From Cupriavidus basilensis (lineage in GTDB: Bacteria; Pseudomonadota; Gammaproteobacteria; Burkholderiales; Burkholderiaceae): a DNA stretch of 64,000 nucleotides. Location: assembly GCF_008801925.2 (NCBI RefSeq), contig NZ_CP062803.1:2108001-2172000 (forward strand). The letters are read 5' to 3'. Under the pieces are notes generated by a model. The model searched no databases. It worked only from the letters and a program-made list of their open reading frames with translations, and had not been told where the DNA came from. Of this stretch, positions 55,691 through 64,000 are shown piece after piece; position 1 is the first letter of the stretch, and each line of letters opens with the position of its first letter. The position numbers and the translations under genes were made by a program.

Positions 55691-56449
55691 ATGTCTTCTC
55701 CCGAAACTTCCCGGACCCGCGCGCTATCCGTGGCGGATACCCTGCGCAACCGCATCTTCGACGGCGAGATTCCGCCCGGGTCCCACTTGATGGAGGTCAC
55801 ACTGGCCCAGGAGTTGGGCGTCTCCCGCACGCCGGTGCGCGATGCGCTGGCCCGGCTCGCCGACGAGGGCCTGCTGGTCTACCAGCCCAATCGCGGCTTC
55901 CTGGTCCGCCGCTTCCAGCCCAAGGACATCAAGGACGCCTTCACCGTGCGGGCCACGCTCGAGGGCTTGGGCTGCCGGCTGATCGGCGAGCGCGGCCTGA
56001 TGCACGCCGAGCAGGAGCGCCTGAGCGGCCTCCTGGCGGCTCAGCGGCGGGTGCTGCACGAGGAAGAGTGGAACGACCAGCAGGCCCTGCTGTGGCAAAA
56101 CATGAATCTCGACTTTCACTACGCGCTGCTGGAGTTGGCGGACAACAGCTGGCTGACCGACGCCGTGCGCCGCGCGCGGCAGTTGCCCATCATCTTCGAC
56201 AGCAAATCACATCCCCACGACCATGACGCCCTGATGCTGCTGTACCAGCGCGACCACAGCCGGCAGGCGCTCGCGGAGCACTACCGCATCGTGGACGCGC
56301 TGGCGCTGCGCGAGGTCGGCCGCGCCGAGGCACTGATGCGCGAGCACATCCTGACCAATCGTGACGTGCTGATCCGCGCCCTGGGGACGAACAGGCTGGG
56401 CGCAGCGGCGCAGGTGCCCGGCAGCGGCGGCCAACTGCTTTCCTACTAG
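55691..56449 (+). CDS. GntR/FadR-type regulator (FCD)
   Basis: This 252-residue regulator has a winged helix-turn-helix (about residues 12-75, LAQELGVSRTPVRDALARLADEGLL) and an FCD ligand domain (about 85-225, with FHYALLELADN and the C-terminal MREHIL helix that supplies metal-binding histidines). It is probably co-transcribed with the Bug binding protein, 17 bp upstream, and is the best candidate for binding the 13-bp inverted repeats. Confidence 0.89.
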   Translation: MSSPETSRTRALSVADTLRNRIFDGEIPPGSHLMEVTLAQELGVSRTPVRDALARLADEGLLVYQPNRGFLVRRFQPKDIKDAFTVRATLEGLGCRLIGERGLMHAEQERLSGLLAAQRRVLHEEEWNDQQALLWQNMNLDFHYALLELADNSWLTDAVRRARQLPIIFDSKSHPHDHDALMLLYQRDHSRQALAEHYRIVDALALREVGRAEALMREHILTNRDVLIRALGTNRLGAAAQVPGSGGQLLSY

Positions 56450-56829
56450 AGCTGCGGCCTTTCCTCCGGCTCGTGCCATTGCCACTGTCTTGCGCACAAG
56501 CGAACAAGAAAAAGCACAGAAGTTCAAGCCAGCGGACAGGCACCCCGCGTACATTGCTGTTGACGCAGCGTTTCTCCGGCACCGAGCAGATTCGGCTGGC
56601 GCGCGTCACGCATGCCACGGGGAGGGCCAAGCATGACTGCGACGCTAGCGACATTCGCCCGCGTCTTCGCCATTAACGGAAGCACGGGGGCACGAGTCGC
56701 ACGAGAGTGCGCCCCCCATTCCGTCCTCAACCATCTCGAGCCCTTTGCCGCGCGTTTTGCCGCACGCTATCCGGCGCACCGTCGTGGTATGCCCGCATCT
56801 GCTGCCAAGCCCAAGGTGGGGTACGGCAG
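56450..56829. other. Intergenic region before the giant kinase
   Basis: These 380 bp hold no convincing gene. A GC-rich imperfect hairpin (GGGGGCAC with a matching GTGC-GCCCCC) at about 56683-56716 is the only structure I note. Confidence 0.5.
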
Positions 56830-59800
56830 ATGAAGCGATCGCTCCGCTTCTGCGTCGAGGGGGATGCCCGCGCCCGGATCCTGTGGAAGGATGGCGACCG
56901 CGTTCTCGGCCGCTGGATCATCGAACTCGACGGCCGGCAGACGCCCGTTCTCGCGGTCTGGCCCGCCACCGAGCGCCCGACTTCCTCCAATCTCTCCCGC
57001 CTCACGCACGAATATGGGCTGAAGGAAGAGCTGGATGGGACATGGGCAGCCCGGCCACTGGCGCTTGTGCGCGAAAGCGGTCGCACGGCACTGTTGCTTG
57101 AGGACCCCGGTGGCGAGCCGCTAGCCGGGATGCTGGGTTCTCCCATGGAGTTGAACCGGTTCCTGCGCCTGGCCATCGGCATCGCCGCGGCCCTGAGCCA
57201 GCTCCATCGACGACGCCTGATTCACAAGGACCTCAAGCCGGCCCACATTCTGGTGAACGATAACCTTGGGTCGGCCCGGCTCACCGGCTTCGGCCTTGCC
57301 TCGCGCCTGGCACGCGAGCGCCACGCGCCAGGTCCGGCCGAGGAGATTACTGGCACACTGGCCTATATGGCCCCCGAGCAAACCGGGCGGATGAACCGGC
57401 CGATCGATGCCCGCAGCGACCTCTACGCGTTCGGTGTCACCCTTTATCAAATGCTGACTGGCGTATTGCCATTCGCTACCGACGACCCGATGGGACTGGT
57501 CCACTGCCACCTGGCCCGGCAACCCACGCCACCAGTCCAGCGGATACCAGGTATCCCGGCGTTGCTCTCCGACCTGGTGCTGAGGCTGCTTGCCAAACCA
57601 GCAGAGGAACGCTATCAGACGGCGGCAGGGCTGGAAGCTGACCTGCGGCGCTGTCTGGCCGAATGGGAGAAGCGGGGCCGCATTGATGCGTTCCCTCTTG
57701 GCGCGCATGACGTGCCCGAACGACCGATGACGCCATCACGGCTCCATGGACGCGAGCGCGAGATACAAGCGCTGCTCGCTGCCTACGATCGGGTCGTGGC
57801 GGACGGTATGCCAGAGCTTGTGCTGGTCTCGGGGTATTCCGGGATCGGCAAGACTTCGGTCGTACACGAATTGCGCCAGGCCGTGGTATCCCGAGGTGGA
57901 CTCTTTTCATCGGGCAAGTTTGATCAATTCAAGCGAGACATTCAGTATGCGACGCTGACACAGGCGCTGCAGAGCCTGATCCGCCCACTATTGGGCAAGA
58001 GCGAGGCGGAGCTCAAACCCTGGCGCCAGGCACTGGACACGGCACTGGGACCGAATGGCGCACTACTGGCGCCCCTCATTCCAGAGCTTGAGCTGATCCT
58101 TGGGCCGCAGCCGCGTGTAGCGGTCTTGCCGCCAAGGGACACGCAGCACCGCCTCCATCAGGTATTCCAGTGCCTGCTAGGCGTCTTTGCGCGGGCCGAG
58201 CACCCGTTGGTGCTCTTTCTCGACGATTTGCAATGGCTGGATACCGCAACGCTCGATCTGCTCGCCTACCTCGCGACTCAGCCAGAGATGCGCCATCTGC
58301 TGCTCGTTGGTGCCTATCGCAGCAATGAGGTAAAGCCCAGTCATCCGTTGCTGCAACGATTGTCGGCCATACGCCAGGCCGGTGGGCAGGTGCGTGACGT
58401 CAAGCTTGCCCCGCTTGGCGTGACCGACATTGGCCGGCTGATCGCCGATGCCCTGCGCTGCCCGCCGGCGCGCGTTGCCGCCCTGGCTGGTCTCGTACAG
58501 GCCAAGACCGCTGGCAATCCGTTCTTCGCCGTGCAGTTCCTCACGACCCTCGCTGACGAGGAGTTACTCGCCTTCGATCAACGAGGTGTGGGCTGGTCCT
58601 GGGACCTTGAGCAGATTCTGGCCAAGGGGTTCACCGAAAATGTAGCGGACCTCATGCTCAACAAACTGGAGCGACTTCCCGAGGGGACACGGGACGCGCT
58701 GCAACTGTTGGCTTGTCTTGGAAACGACGCCGCGATCACGCTGCTGACGACAGTTCATGGAGGCAACCAGACGCTCCTTGAGGAAGCGCTGTGGCCGGCG
58801 ATGCATGCTGGGCTCGTGGTGTACCAGGAGGGTACCTGCCGCTTCCAGCATGACCGCATCCAGGAGGCCGCCTACCGGCTGATCCCCGAGGGGGCGCGGC
58901 CGGCGGCACACCTTGAAATCGGTCGACGACTGGCCTCCGGCACGCCGCGAGAGGCCATCCCGGACCGCATCTTCGAGATCGTCGGTCAGCTCAATCGCGG
59001 CACCGCCCTGATTCACACTACCGGGGAGCGAGAGCAAGTGGCCGAGCTGAACCTGCTCGCTGGCGAACGCGCCAAAGCGGCAACAGCCTACGCATCGGCA
59101 CTGGGTTGCCTTGCCGCCGGAGCTACCCTCCTGCGGGGAGACGCCAGGAAGCGCCGCCCCGAGTTGGCTTTTGCGCTCGATCTCCACCGCGCCGAATGTG
59201 AGTTCCTGACCGGCGCCTTGCCCGAGGCGGAATCGCGCCTTGCCGACCTCGCGGATCGCGCCGGCAGCCTTCCTGACCTAGCTCACGTCACCCAGCTTCA
59301 ACTGGAGCTGTTCCTGGCCTGCGGCCAACGCGCGCGCGCCGTCGAGGTGGGCCTCGACTACCTGCGTCGGGCCGGTATCCAATGTCCGGCAAAACCGGAC
59401 AAGCAAGACGTGCAGCAGGAATACGGCCGGATGTGGCAACTGATCGGCAACCGCCCCATTGAAGCACTGCGCGACCTGCCACTGATGACGGATGAGGTCT
59501 CCAGGGGCACGATGGACGTCCTGACCGCGCTCATGTTGCCAGCCTGGTACACGAACGTTGACCTGGGCTCGCTCATTATCGGCCGGATGAGCAACCTCAG
59601 CCTTGAGCATGGCAACTGCGACGCATCGTGCCTGAACTATGCCTGGCTCGGCCTGATCCTGGGTCCGCAATCCGGTGACTACGACGCCGCCTTCCGCTTT
59701 GGTCAGCTGGGCGTGGACCTGGTAGAGCAGCACGGACTCGATCGCTTCAAGGCCCGGGTCTACCAGGCATTCGGGGGCCACGTCATGCAGTGGACTCGCC

Positions 59801-62340
59801 CGATTCGGACCGCGCGCAGCCTGGTGCAACGCGCTTTCGACGTGGCGAGCAAGCTCGGCGATCTCACCTATGCGTCCTTCGCGCGCAACAACCACATTAC
59901 CCAGATGCTCGCCATTGGCGAGCCGCTCGCCGAGGTGCAGCGCGAAGCCGAGGCCATGATCGACTTCGCGTACAAAGCGAGGTTCAGCCTGGCCGTGGAC
60001 AGGGTCACGCCCCAGCTCCAGCTGGTCCGCTCGCTGCGAGGACGAACGCCGGTTTTCGGTTCATTGAGTGATGCCGGCTTCCATGAGGAGTCATACGAGC
60101 GATATCTTGATGAGCCCCCGGGCCCCACGCTCGCCACCTGCTGGTATTGGGTCCGCAAGCTGCAGGCCCGCTATCTTGCTGGCGACTATGCAACCGCATT
60201 GGCGGCGGCAGATCGGGCTGACCGGCTGCTGTGGACGTGTCCATCGTTCTTCGAGCAAGCGGAGTACCACTTCTACGCCGCACTGGCGCACGCCGCTCAC
60301 GACATCCCGCGCGTGGAGCCAGAACGGGCCAGGCGCATCAGGGTTATCGGCGACCATCATCGCCAACTGCGGCTCTGGGCGGAACATTGTCCCGAGAATT
60401 TCCAGACCCGCGCCGCCTTGGTGGGTGCCGAGCTAGCCCGCATCGAAGATCGCGAAACCGATGCGATGAACCTCTACGAACAGGCGATCCGCAGCGCGCG
60501 AGACAGTGATTTCGTCCATAACGAGGCGCTCGCCAACGAACTGGCAGCGCGCTTCTACGCGGCGCGGGGATTTGAGAAGATCGCCAGGGTCTACCTTCAG
60601 GATGCCCGCCACGGCTACCTGCGTTGGGGCGCCGATGGCAAGGTTCAGCAACTCGACGGGCTCTTTCCACACCTTTGCGGTGCAGAGAGCGCGCCTGCGC
60701 CGACTGCAACGATCGGGCTGCCGCTGGAACGCCTGGACCTTGCAACGGTAATTGCCGTCTCCCAGGCGATATCGGGCGAGGTGGTACTGGACAAACTGCT
60801 CGACACGCTCATGCGCACGGCGCTCGAACAGGCAGGCGCTGAGCGCGGAGTACTGGTCCTTTCCCGGGGAACCGGGCTGCACATCGTTGCTGAAGCCACA
60901 ACCCGCGGCGACGCAGTCGCCGTTCAACTGCTCGACGAGAGCGTGTGCGCGACGAAGCTGCCTGTATCGATGCTTCACTATGTCCTGCGCGCCCGCGAGA
61001 ACATCATCGTCGACAACGCTATGACCCAGAGCGCGTTTGCTGACGATCCATACGTGCAGCGCCAACACGCCCGTTCGATCCTGTGCTTGCCATTGCTGAC
61101 TCAGGCCAAGCTGATTGGCGCGCTCTATCTCGAGAACAACCTTGCCCCGCGCGTCTTTGCGCCGGCCCGGACCGCGGTACTGAAACTGCTCGCCTCGCAA
61201 GCCGCAACCGCGATCGAAAACGCCCATCTGTACCGCGATCTCGCACAACGCGAAGCGAAGATCCAGCGCCTGTTGGAGGGCAACTTCATAGGCATCTTCA
61301 TCTGGCACCTCGACGGCCGCATCCTTGAGGCCAACGACGCGTTCCTTCACATGCTTGGCTACCAACGCGACGATCTCGCATCGGCCAGCCTCGGTTGGCC
61401 AGACCTGACGCCTCCGGAATGGCATGCGCGCGACGCCACGCTGGCGCAGGAGTTCAGGCTGACCGGGAGCGTGCCGCCGCCGTTCGAGAAGGAGTTCTAC
61501 CGCAAGGATGGCAGCCGCGTTCCCGTGCTGATTGGGTCCGCAAGCTTCGAAGAGAGCGAGGAACAAGGTGTCTCCTTCGTGCTCAACCTGACCGAGCGCA
61601 AGCGCGCCGAAGAAGCTCTGCAATCTGCGCAGGCCCAGCTTGCTCACGTCACGCGGGTAACAACGTTGAACGCACTGACGGCATCGATCGCACACGAGGT
61701 CAACCAGCCATTGGCCGCAATCGTCACCAACGCCAATTCGGCTCTGCGCTGGCTCGCCCGTCAGCCTCCCGATCTTGGGGAAGTCCGCGATGCGGTCGAG
61801 AGCATTGTCCAGGCCGGGCATCGCGCCGGTTCGGTGATCGGGGGGATGCGTGCACTGTTCAGGAAGACGACCGCCGCCAGTATGGCGCTGGACTTGAACC
61901 GACTCATCGAAGACACCAGCGCCCTCGTCCACTGCGAGGTGATCCGTCATCAAATCCTCGTCCAGACCGATCTGGCCGCCGACCTCCCGCAGGTCGTGGG
62001 AGACCGTGTGCAGTTGCAGCAAGTACTGCTAAACCTCTTGATGAATGGCATCGAGGCGATGAAGGACGTGACGGACCGCCCCAGGGTACTGCGGATTCAG
62101 TCCCGGTGCGACGCGGCCGGAGCCGCCCTGGTCGCGGTTCACGATACCGGCATCGGGCTGGAACCACAGGCAGAGGAACGAATCTTCGATGGCTTTTATA
62201 CAACGAAGACGGAAGGCCTGGGCATGGGTCTCACGATCTGCCGAATGATCGTCGAAGCGCAGGCAGGCCGGCTGTGGGCAAGCGCGAACACACCTTTCGG
62301 CGCCGTCTTTCAGTTCACCCTGCCACCCGCGCACGACTAG
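56830..62340 (+). CDS. Kinase-like / AAA-type ATPase / histidine-kinase hybrid
   Basis: This 1,836-residue cytoplasmic protein has a Ser/Thr-kinase-like domain at about residues 1-300 (HKDLKPAHIL near 132), a P-loop ATPase (SGYSGIGKTS near 335) with a Walker-B-like FLDDLQWLD, and a long helical/TPR-like middle. It ends with GAF (about 1330-1480), PAS (about 1490-1590), HisKA (His1622 in AHEVNQP) and HATPase_c (NLLMNGIEAM, HDTGIG, GLGMGL). In the kinase domain the Asp of DFG is absent (TGFG at 152-155) and the loop Asn is His, so phosphotransfer there is doubtful. ATG 56830 begins the conserved start; the 41 codons before it look non-coding. No response regulator is adjacent. Confidence 0.89.
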   Translation: MKRSLRFCVEGDARARILWKDGDRVLGRWIIELDGRQTPVLAVWPATERPTSSNLSRLTHEYGLKEELDGTWAARPLALVRESGRTALLLEDPGGEPLAGMLGSPMELNRFLRLAIGIAAALSQLHRRRLIHKDLKPAHILVNDNLGSARLTGFGLASRLARERHAPGPAEEITGTLAYMAPEQTGRMNRPIDARSDLYAFGVTLYQMLTGVLPFATDDPMGLVHCHLARQPTPPVQRIPGIPALLSDLVLRLLAKPAEERYQTAAGLEADLRRCLAEWEKRGRIDAFPLGAHDVPERPMTPSRLHGREREIQALLAAYDRVVADGMPELVLVSGYSGIGKTSVVHELRQAVVSRGGLFSSGKFDQFKRDIQYATLTQALQSLIRPLLGKSEAELKPWRQALDTALGPNGALLAPLIPELELILGPQPRVAVLPPRDTQHRLHQVFQCLLGVFARAEHPLVLFLDDLQWLDTATLDLLAYLATQPEMRHLLLVGAYRSNEVKPSHPLLQRLSAIRQAGGQVRDVKLAPLGVTDIGRLIADALRCPPARVAALAGLVQAKTAGNPFFAVQFLTTLADEELLAFDQRGVGWSWDLEQILAKGFTENVADLMLNKLERLPEGTRDALQLLACLGNDAAITLLTTVHGGNQTLLEEALWPAMHAGLVVYQEGTCRFQHDRIQEAAYRLIPEGARPAAHLEIGRRLASGTPREAIPDRIFEIVGQLNRGTALIHTTGEREQVAELNLLAGERAKAATAYASALGCLAAGATLLRGDARKRRPELAFALDLHRAECEFLTGALPEAESRLADLADRAGSLPDLAHVTQLQLELFLACGQRARAVEVGLDYLRRAGIQCPAKPDKQDVQQEYGRMWQLIGNRPIEALRDLPLMTDEVSRGTMDVLTALMLPAWYTNVDLGSLIIGRMSNLSLEHGNCDASCLNYAWLGLILGPQSGDYDAAFRFGQLGVDLVEQHGLDRFKARVYQAFGGHVMQWTRPIRTARSLVQRAFDVASKLGDLTYASFARNNHITQMLAIGEPLAEVQREAEAMIDFAYKARFSLAVDRVTPQLQLVRSLRGRTPVFGSLSDAGFHEESYERYLDEPPGPTLATCWYWVRKLQARYLAGDYATALAAADRADRLLWTCPSFFEQAEYHFYAALAHAAHDIPRVEPERARRIRVIGDHHRQLRLWAEHCPENFQTRAALVGAELARIEDRETDAMNLYEQAIRSARDSDFVHNEALANELAARFYAARGFEKIARVYLQDARHGYLRWGADGKVQQLDGLFPHLCGAESAPAPTATIGLPLERLDLATVIAVSQAISGEVVLDKLLDTLMRTALEQAGAERGVLVLSRGTGLHIVAEATTRGDAVAVQLLDESVCATKLPVSMLHYVLRARENIIVDNAMTQSAFADDPYVQRQHARSILCLPLLTQAKLIGALYLENNLAPRVFAPARTAVLKLLASQAATAIENAHLYRDLAQREAKIQRLLEGNFIGIFIWHLDGRILEANDAFLHMLGYQRDDLASASLGWPDLTPPEWHARDATLAQEFRLTGSVPPPFEKEFYRKDGSRVPVLIGSASFEESEEQGVSFVLNLTERKRAEEALQSAQAQLAHVTRVTTLNALTASIAHEVNQPLAAIVTNANSALRWLARQPPDLGEVRDAVESIVQAGHRAGSVIGGMRALFRKTTAASMALDLNRLIEDTSALVHCEVIRHQILVQTDLAADLPQVVGDRVQLQQVLLNLLMNGIEAMKDVTDRPRVLRIQSRCDAAGAALVAVHDTGIGLEPQAEERIFDGFYTTKTEGLGMGLTICRMIVEAQAGRLWASANTPFGAVFQFTLPPAHD

Positions 62341-62419
62341 AACTGGACCAGCGTAGCCGCGCTGGACACGCCGAATGGAATCTGGGGCCTTCCTCTATTT
62401 GGACATTGCCGCTGCCAGC

Positions 62420-63520
62420 CTAGAAGTTGTGCCGCATGCCCAGCGCAAAAGTCTGAGGATCGGCGCCGGCGCGAGTGCCTAGCTGATTGATCGCAAAATC
62501 GTAAATCGCATGCTTCTTGTTCTCGATTCGGCTGTAGTACGTGAACAATGCCGTGCGCTTTGACAGCGGATACTCGTATCCAACCGTGAACTGAATGGCG
62601 CCTGTATCCGACCCACTGCGGAAATATCCAATGGTTTGCGTCGATGTACCGGTGCCGTCAGTCGCATAGGCGAACCCAGCGCGCACGCTGCCCGGCCCAA
62701 GTTGCTGTACCAATGATGCATAGTAGGCATTGCGCTGCAGGCTGCCGGAGTCGGTTCGGTAATGCAAGTGTTCGTACACCATTGCGATGCGCGTGCCGGC
62801 CAGTACCTGATAGGACAGGCCAAATTTCAGGGCATCGTCGTTACGGCCGGCCGCCTGATAGTTGTGATGAACTTCATAAGCCATGGTGGCATTGAAGGGA
62901 CCACGGTCGAACACAAGCGCGGCCGAGTACAGCGCGGGATTGCGCGGTACGCTGAGTTTTTCCTCCGGCATGCCCACGCCCAGCCAAAGGCTGGCGCCGG
63001 CGAGCTGTGGCGAACGGTACTGCACGATGTTCTTCTGACGACGATCGAACGAGCTGGTGTCTTGGACATTGTCCGAACTCGAGGTCGAGCCGTTGCCAAT
63101 CAGTGCCATGTAGCCGGCCGTGGTCGGGTAATACGGGTCGTAGGCCATGGTTGCCTCGGTATACGGCGTATGCCAATGCCCCATGAACAGCAGACCGTAT
63201 TCGCTTTGCAGTCCGATACGCGAGTTGCGGCTCGCGATCTGGCCTTGCCCCGTGTCCACGGACAGGTTGCTTTCGATCTGCCAGACTGCCTTCAGGGAGC
63301 CGCCCAATCCTTCTTCTCCGCGCAGGCCCCACACCGACCGATAGTTGGTCTGCCTGACGACGCTCCCCAACGATGTACCGTCGGTTGCCTTACTGGCGCT
63401 CGAGTACTCGATTGCCGTGTTCAAGCGGCCATAGACGGTGACGGAGCTATCGCCAAATGCCGAGGCGCTGATCAGGAAGAGCGCCGCACAAATGCAAGCT
63501 TGTTGATTAGCGCGCTGCAT
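62420..63520 (-). CDS. OmpC-type general porin
   Basis: This 366-residue outer-membrane trimeric porin has a signal peptide (about 1-23, ending SAFG) followed by SSVTVYGRLNTAIEY, the first beta-strand of betaproteobacterial porins. The barrel repeats of alternating hydrophobic strands continue to the C-terminal FALGMRHNF, with the terminal Phe needed for BAM-dependent insertion. It lies 80 bp from the giant kinase gene and converges on it. Whether the kinase controls it is not shown. Confidence 0.92.
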   Translation of the reverse strand: MQRANQQACICAALFLISASAFGDSSVTVYGRLNTAIEYSSASKATDGTSLGSVVRQTNYRSVWGLRGEEGLGGSLKAVWQIESNLSVDTGQGQIASRNSRIGLQSEYGLLFMGHWHTPYTEATMAYDPYYPTTAGYMALIGNGSTSSSDNVQDTSSFDRRQKNIVQYRSPQLAGASLWLGVGMPEEKLSVPRNPALYSAALVFDRGPFNATMAYEVHHNYQAAGRNDDALKFGLSYQVLAGTRIAMVYEHLHYRTDSGSLQRNAYYASLVQQLGPGSVRAGFAYATDGTGTSTQTIGYFRSGSDTGAIQFTVGYEYPLSKRTALFTYYSRIENKKHAIYDFAINQLGTRAGADPQTFALGMRHNF

Positions 63521-63884
63521 CTTCTTGATTCGAGTTGCTATCCGTTACCAGCGTCGGGCACCGTGACCACGAGTGACCGGCTTCCTGCGTATGTTTTTCT
63601 GCGCTCATGGAATGGCTCATTTGGTGTGAAATCGATCAGCAAGCGGGAACCGGCACAAGCCCATCCACGAGCACAGTGAGGACCAGGCATATTGTGCGGC
63701 TGCGCAAGAAGCAAAAGCGGACCATGGGAACAGTATCGATGGCTGGATGAATGCAAAAAGTGCCTTGCCTTTATTAGCGATCGCCGTAGACACTGTCCAT
63801 GGGTCGACGCCGGGCACGCTGCCTGCGGATCATCGCGCATTGCCCCGTAGCTGGCATTCATACAAAGGTATGGGTGACTAGCAT
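63521..63884. other. Porin upstream region
   Basis: These 364 bp contain no gene I can support on either strand. They presumably hold the porin promoter, but I do not see a convincing consensus -35/-10 pair. Confidence 0.5.
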
Positions 63885-64000
63885 ATGGGAGCCGTGGTCC
63901 AATATGCGCACCTAGGGCGGGCCGGAGCCATTGCCATGATTGATCCAGCCATGCCGGTGCTCGATGCACCGGATAACCCTGACGGCAGCGGGCTGGCGCT
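63885..64000 (+). CDS. Possible 5' end of a gene running out of the window
   Basis: An open frame starts at ATG 63885 (or ATG 63936) and is still open at the window edge; the part after 63936 reads MIDPAMPVLDAPDNPDGSG. There is a weak GGAG about 10 bases before 63936. Too little is present to name a family. Confidence 0.3.
   Translation, partial: MGAVVQYAHLGRAGAIAMIDPAMPVLDAPDNPDGSGLA

Noticed and set aside
60433..62022. 529-codon minus-strand frame inside the giant kinase
   Set aside because: The kinase frame contains intact GAF, PAS, HisKA and HATPase motifs; the antisense frame has none.

Overview
The window is high-GC chromosomal DNA from a betaproteobacterium, most probably Cupriavidus or a close Burkholderiales relative. 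The evidence is the prpR / prpB-prpC-acnM-prpF arrangement typical of Cupriavidus, Bug-type (TctC) binding proteins, many LysR and GntR regulators, an OmpC-type porin, and the protein style throughout. I see no rRNA, tRNA, CRISPR array, intact insertion sequence or phage. Identifications rest on reading motifs by eye, not on database searches.

Layout. 1-3.6 kb: end of a peptide ABC importer (permease tail, two ATPases) with a D-aminoacylase. 3.7-5.2 kb: a small monooxygenase-like protein and a cysteine-synthase-like enzyme. 5.2-13.7 kb: the complete 2-methylcitrate propionate locus, with prpR divergent from prpBC-acnM-prpF, a sigma-54 promoter, tandem palindromes, and hairpins between cistrons. 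14-15.7 kb: two hotdog thioesterases divergent from a TetR regulator. 16-19.4 kb: a GntR regulator divergent from uronate dehydrogenase and an ExuT-like hexuronate transporter, followed by remnants of a porin and perhaps a sulfatase. 19.8-30.6 kb: housekeeping genes (DUF1289, MOSC, penicillin-acylase-like enzyme, aldehyde dehydrogenase, YbiT-type ABC-F, and queE-queD-tadA-ldcA). 30.9-38.4 kb: LysR/transporter pairs and a DUF1445 hydro-lyase. 38.4-43.6 kb: DUF6494, the scar of a lost PQQ-alcohol-oxidation locus, a VOC protein, Ohr, a Tat-exported alpha/beta hydrolase, and a two-component system. 43.8-47.3 kb: efflux pump, tautomerase, SDR and LysR. 47.4-51.4 kb: an isolated OsmC-YcaO fusion gene, about 0.9 kb without a gene, and a possibly 5'-truncated diguanylate cyclase. 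51.6-56.4 kb: aconitase-type large and small subunits plus an isocitrate-lyase-superfamily enzyme, divergent from a Bug binding protein and a GntR regulator. 56.8-63.5 kb: a 1,836-residue kinase-like/ATPase/histidine-kinase hybrid and a porin.

How the parts fit. Three uptake-plus-catabolism modules share one plan, with the regulator beside or divergent from the enzymes and symmetric DNA between them: propionate (prp), hexuronate (udh-exuT), and an unassigned branched hydroxy-acid (hydratase, lyase, periplasmic binding protein). The third is the best candidate for an undescribed pathway. Its enzyme families match a hydratase plus C-C lyase of the dimethylmaleate/dimethylmalate type, whose product would be propionate, the substrate of the prp locus in the same window. 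A second possible regulon is suggested by TGTATC direct repeats with a 10-bp period that occur only near the ohr/hydrolase pair and in front of the neighbouring OmpR-family regulator.
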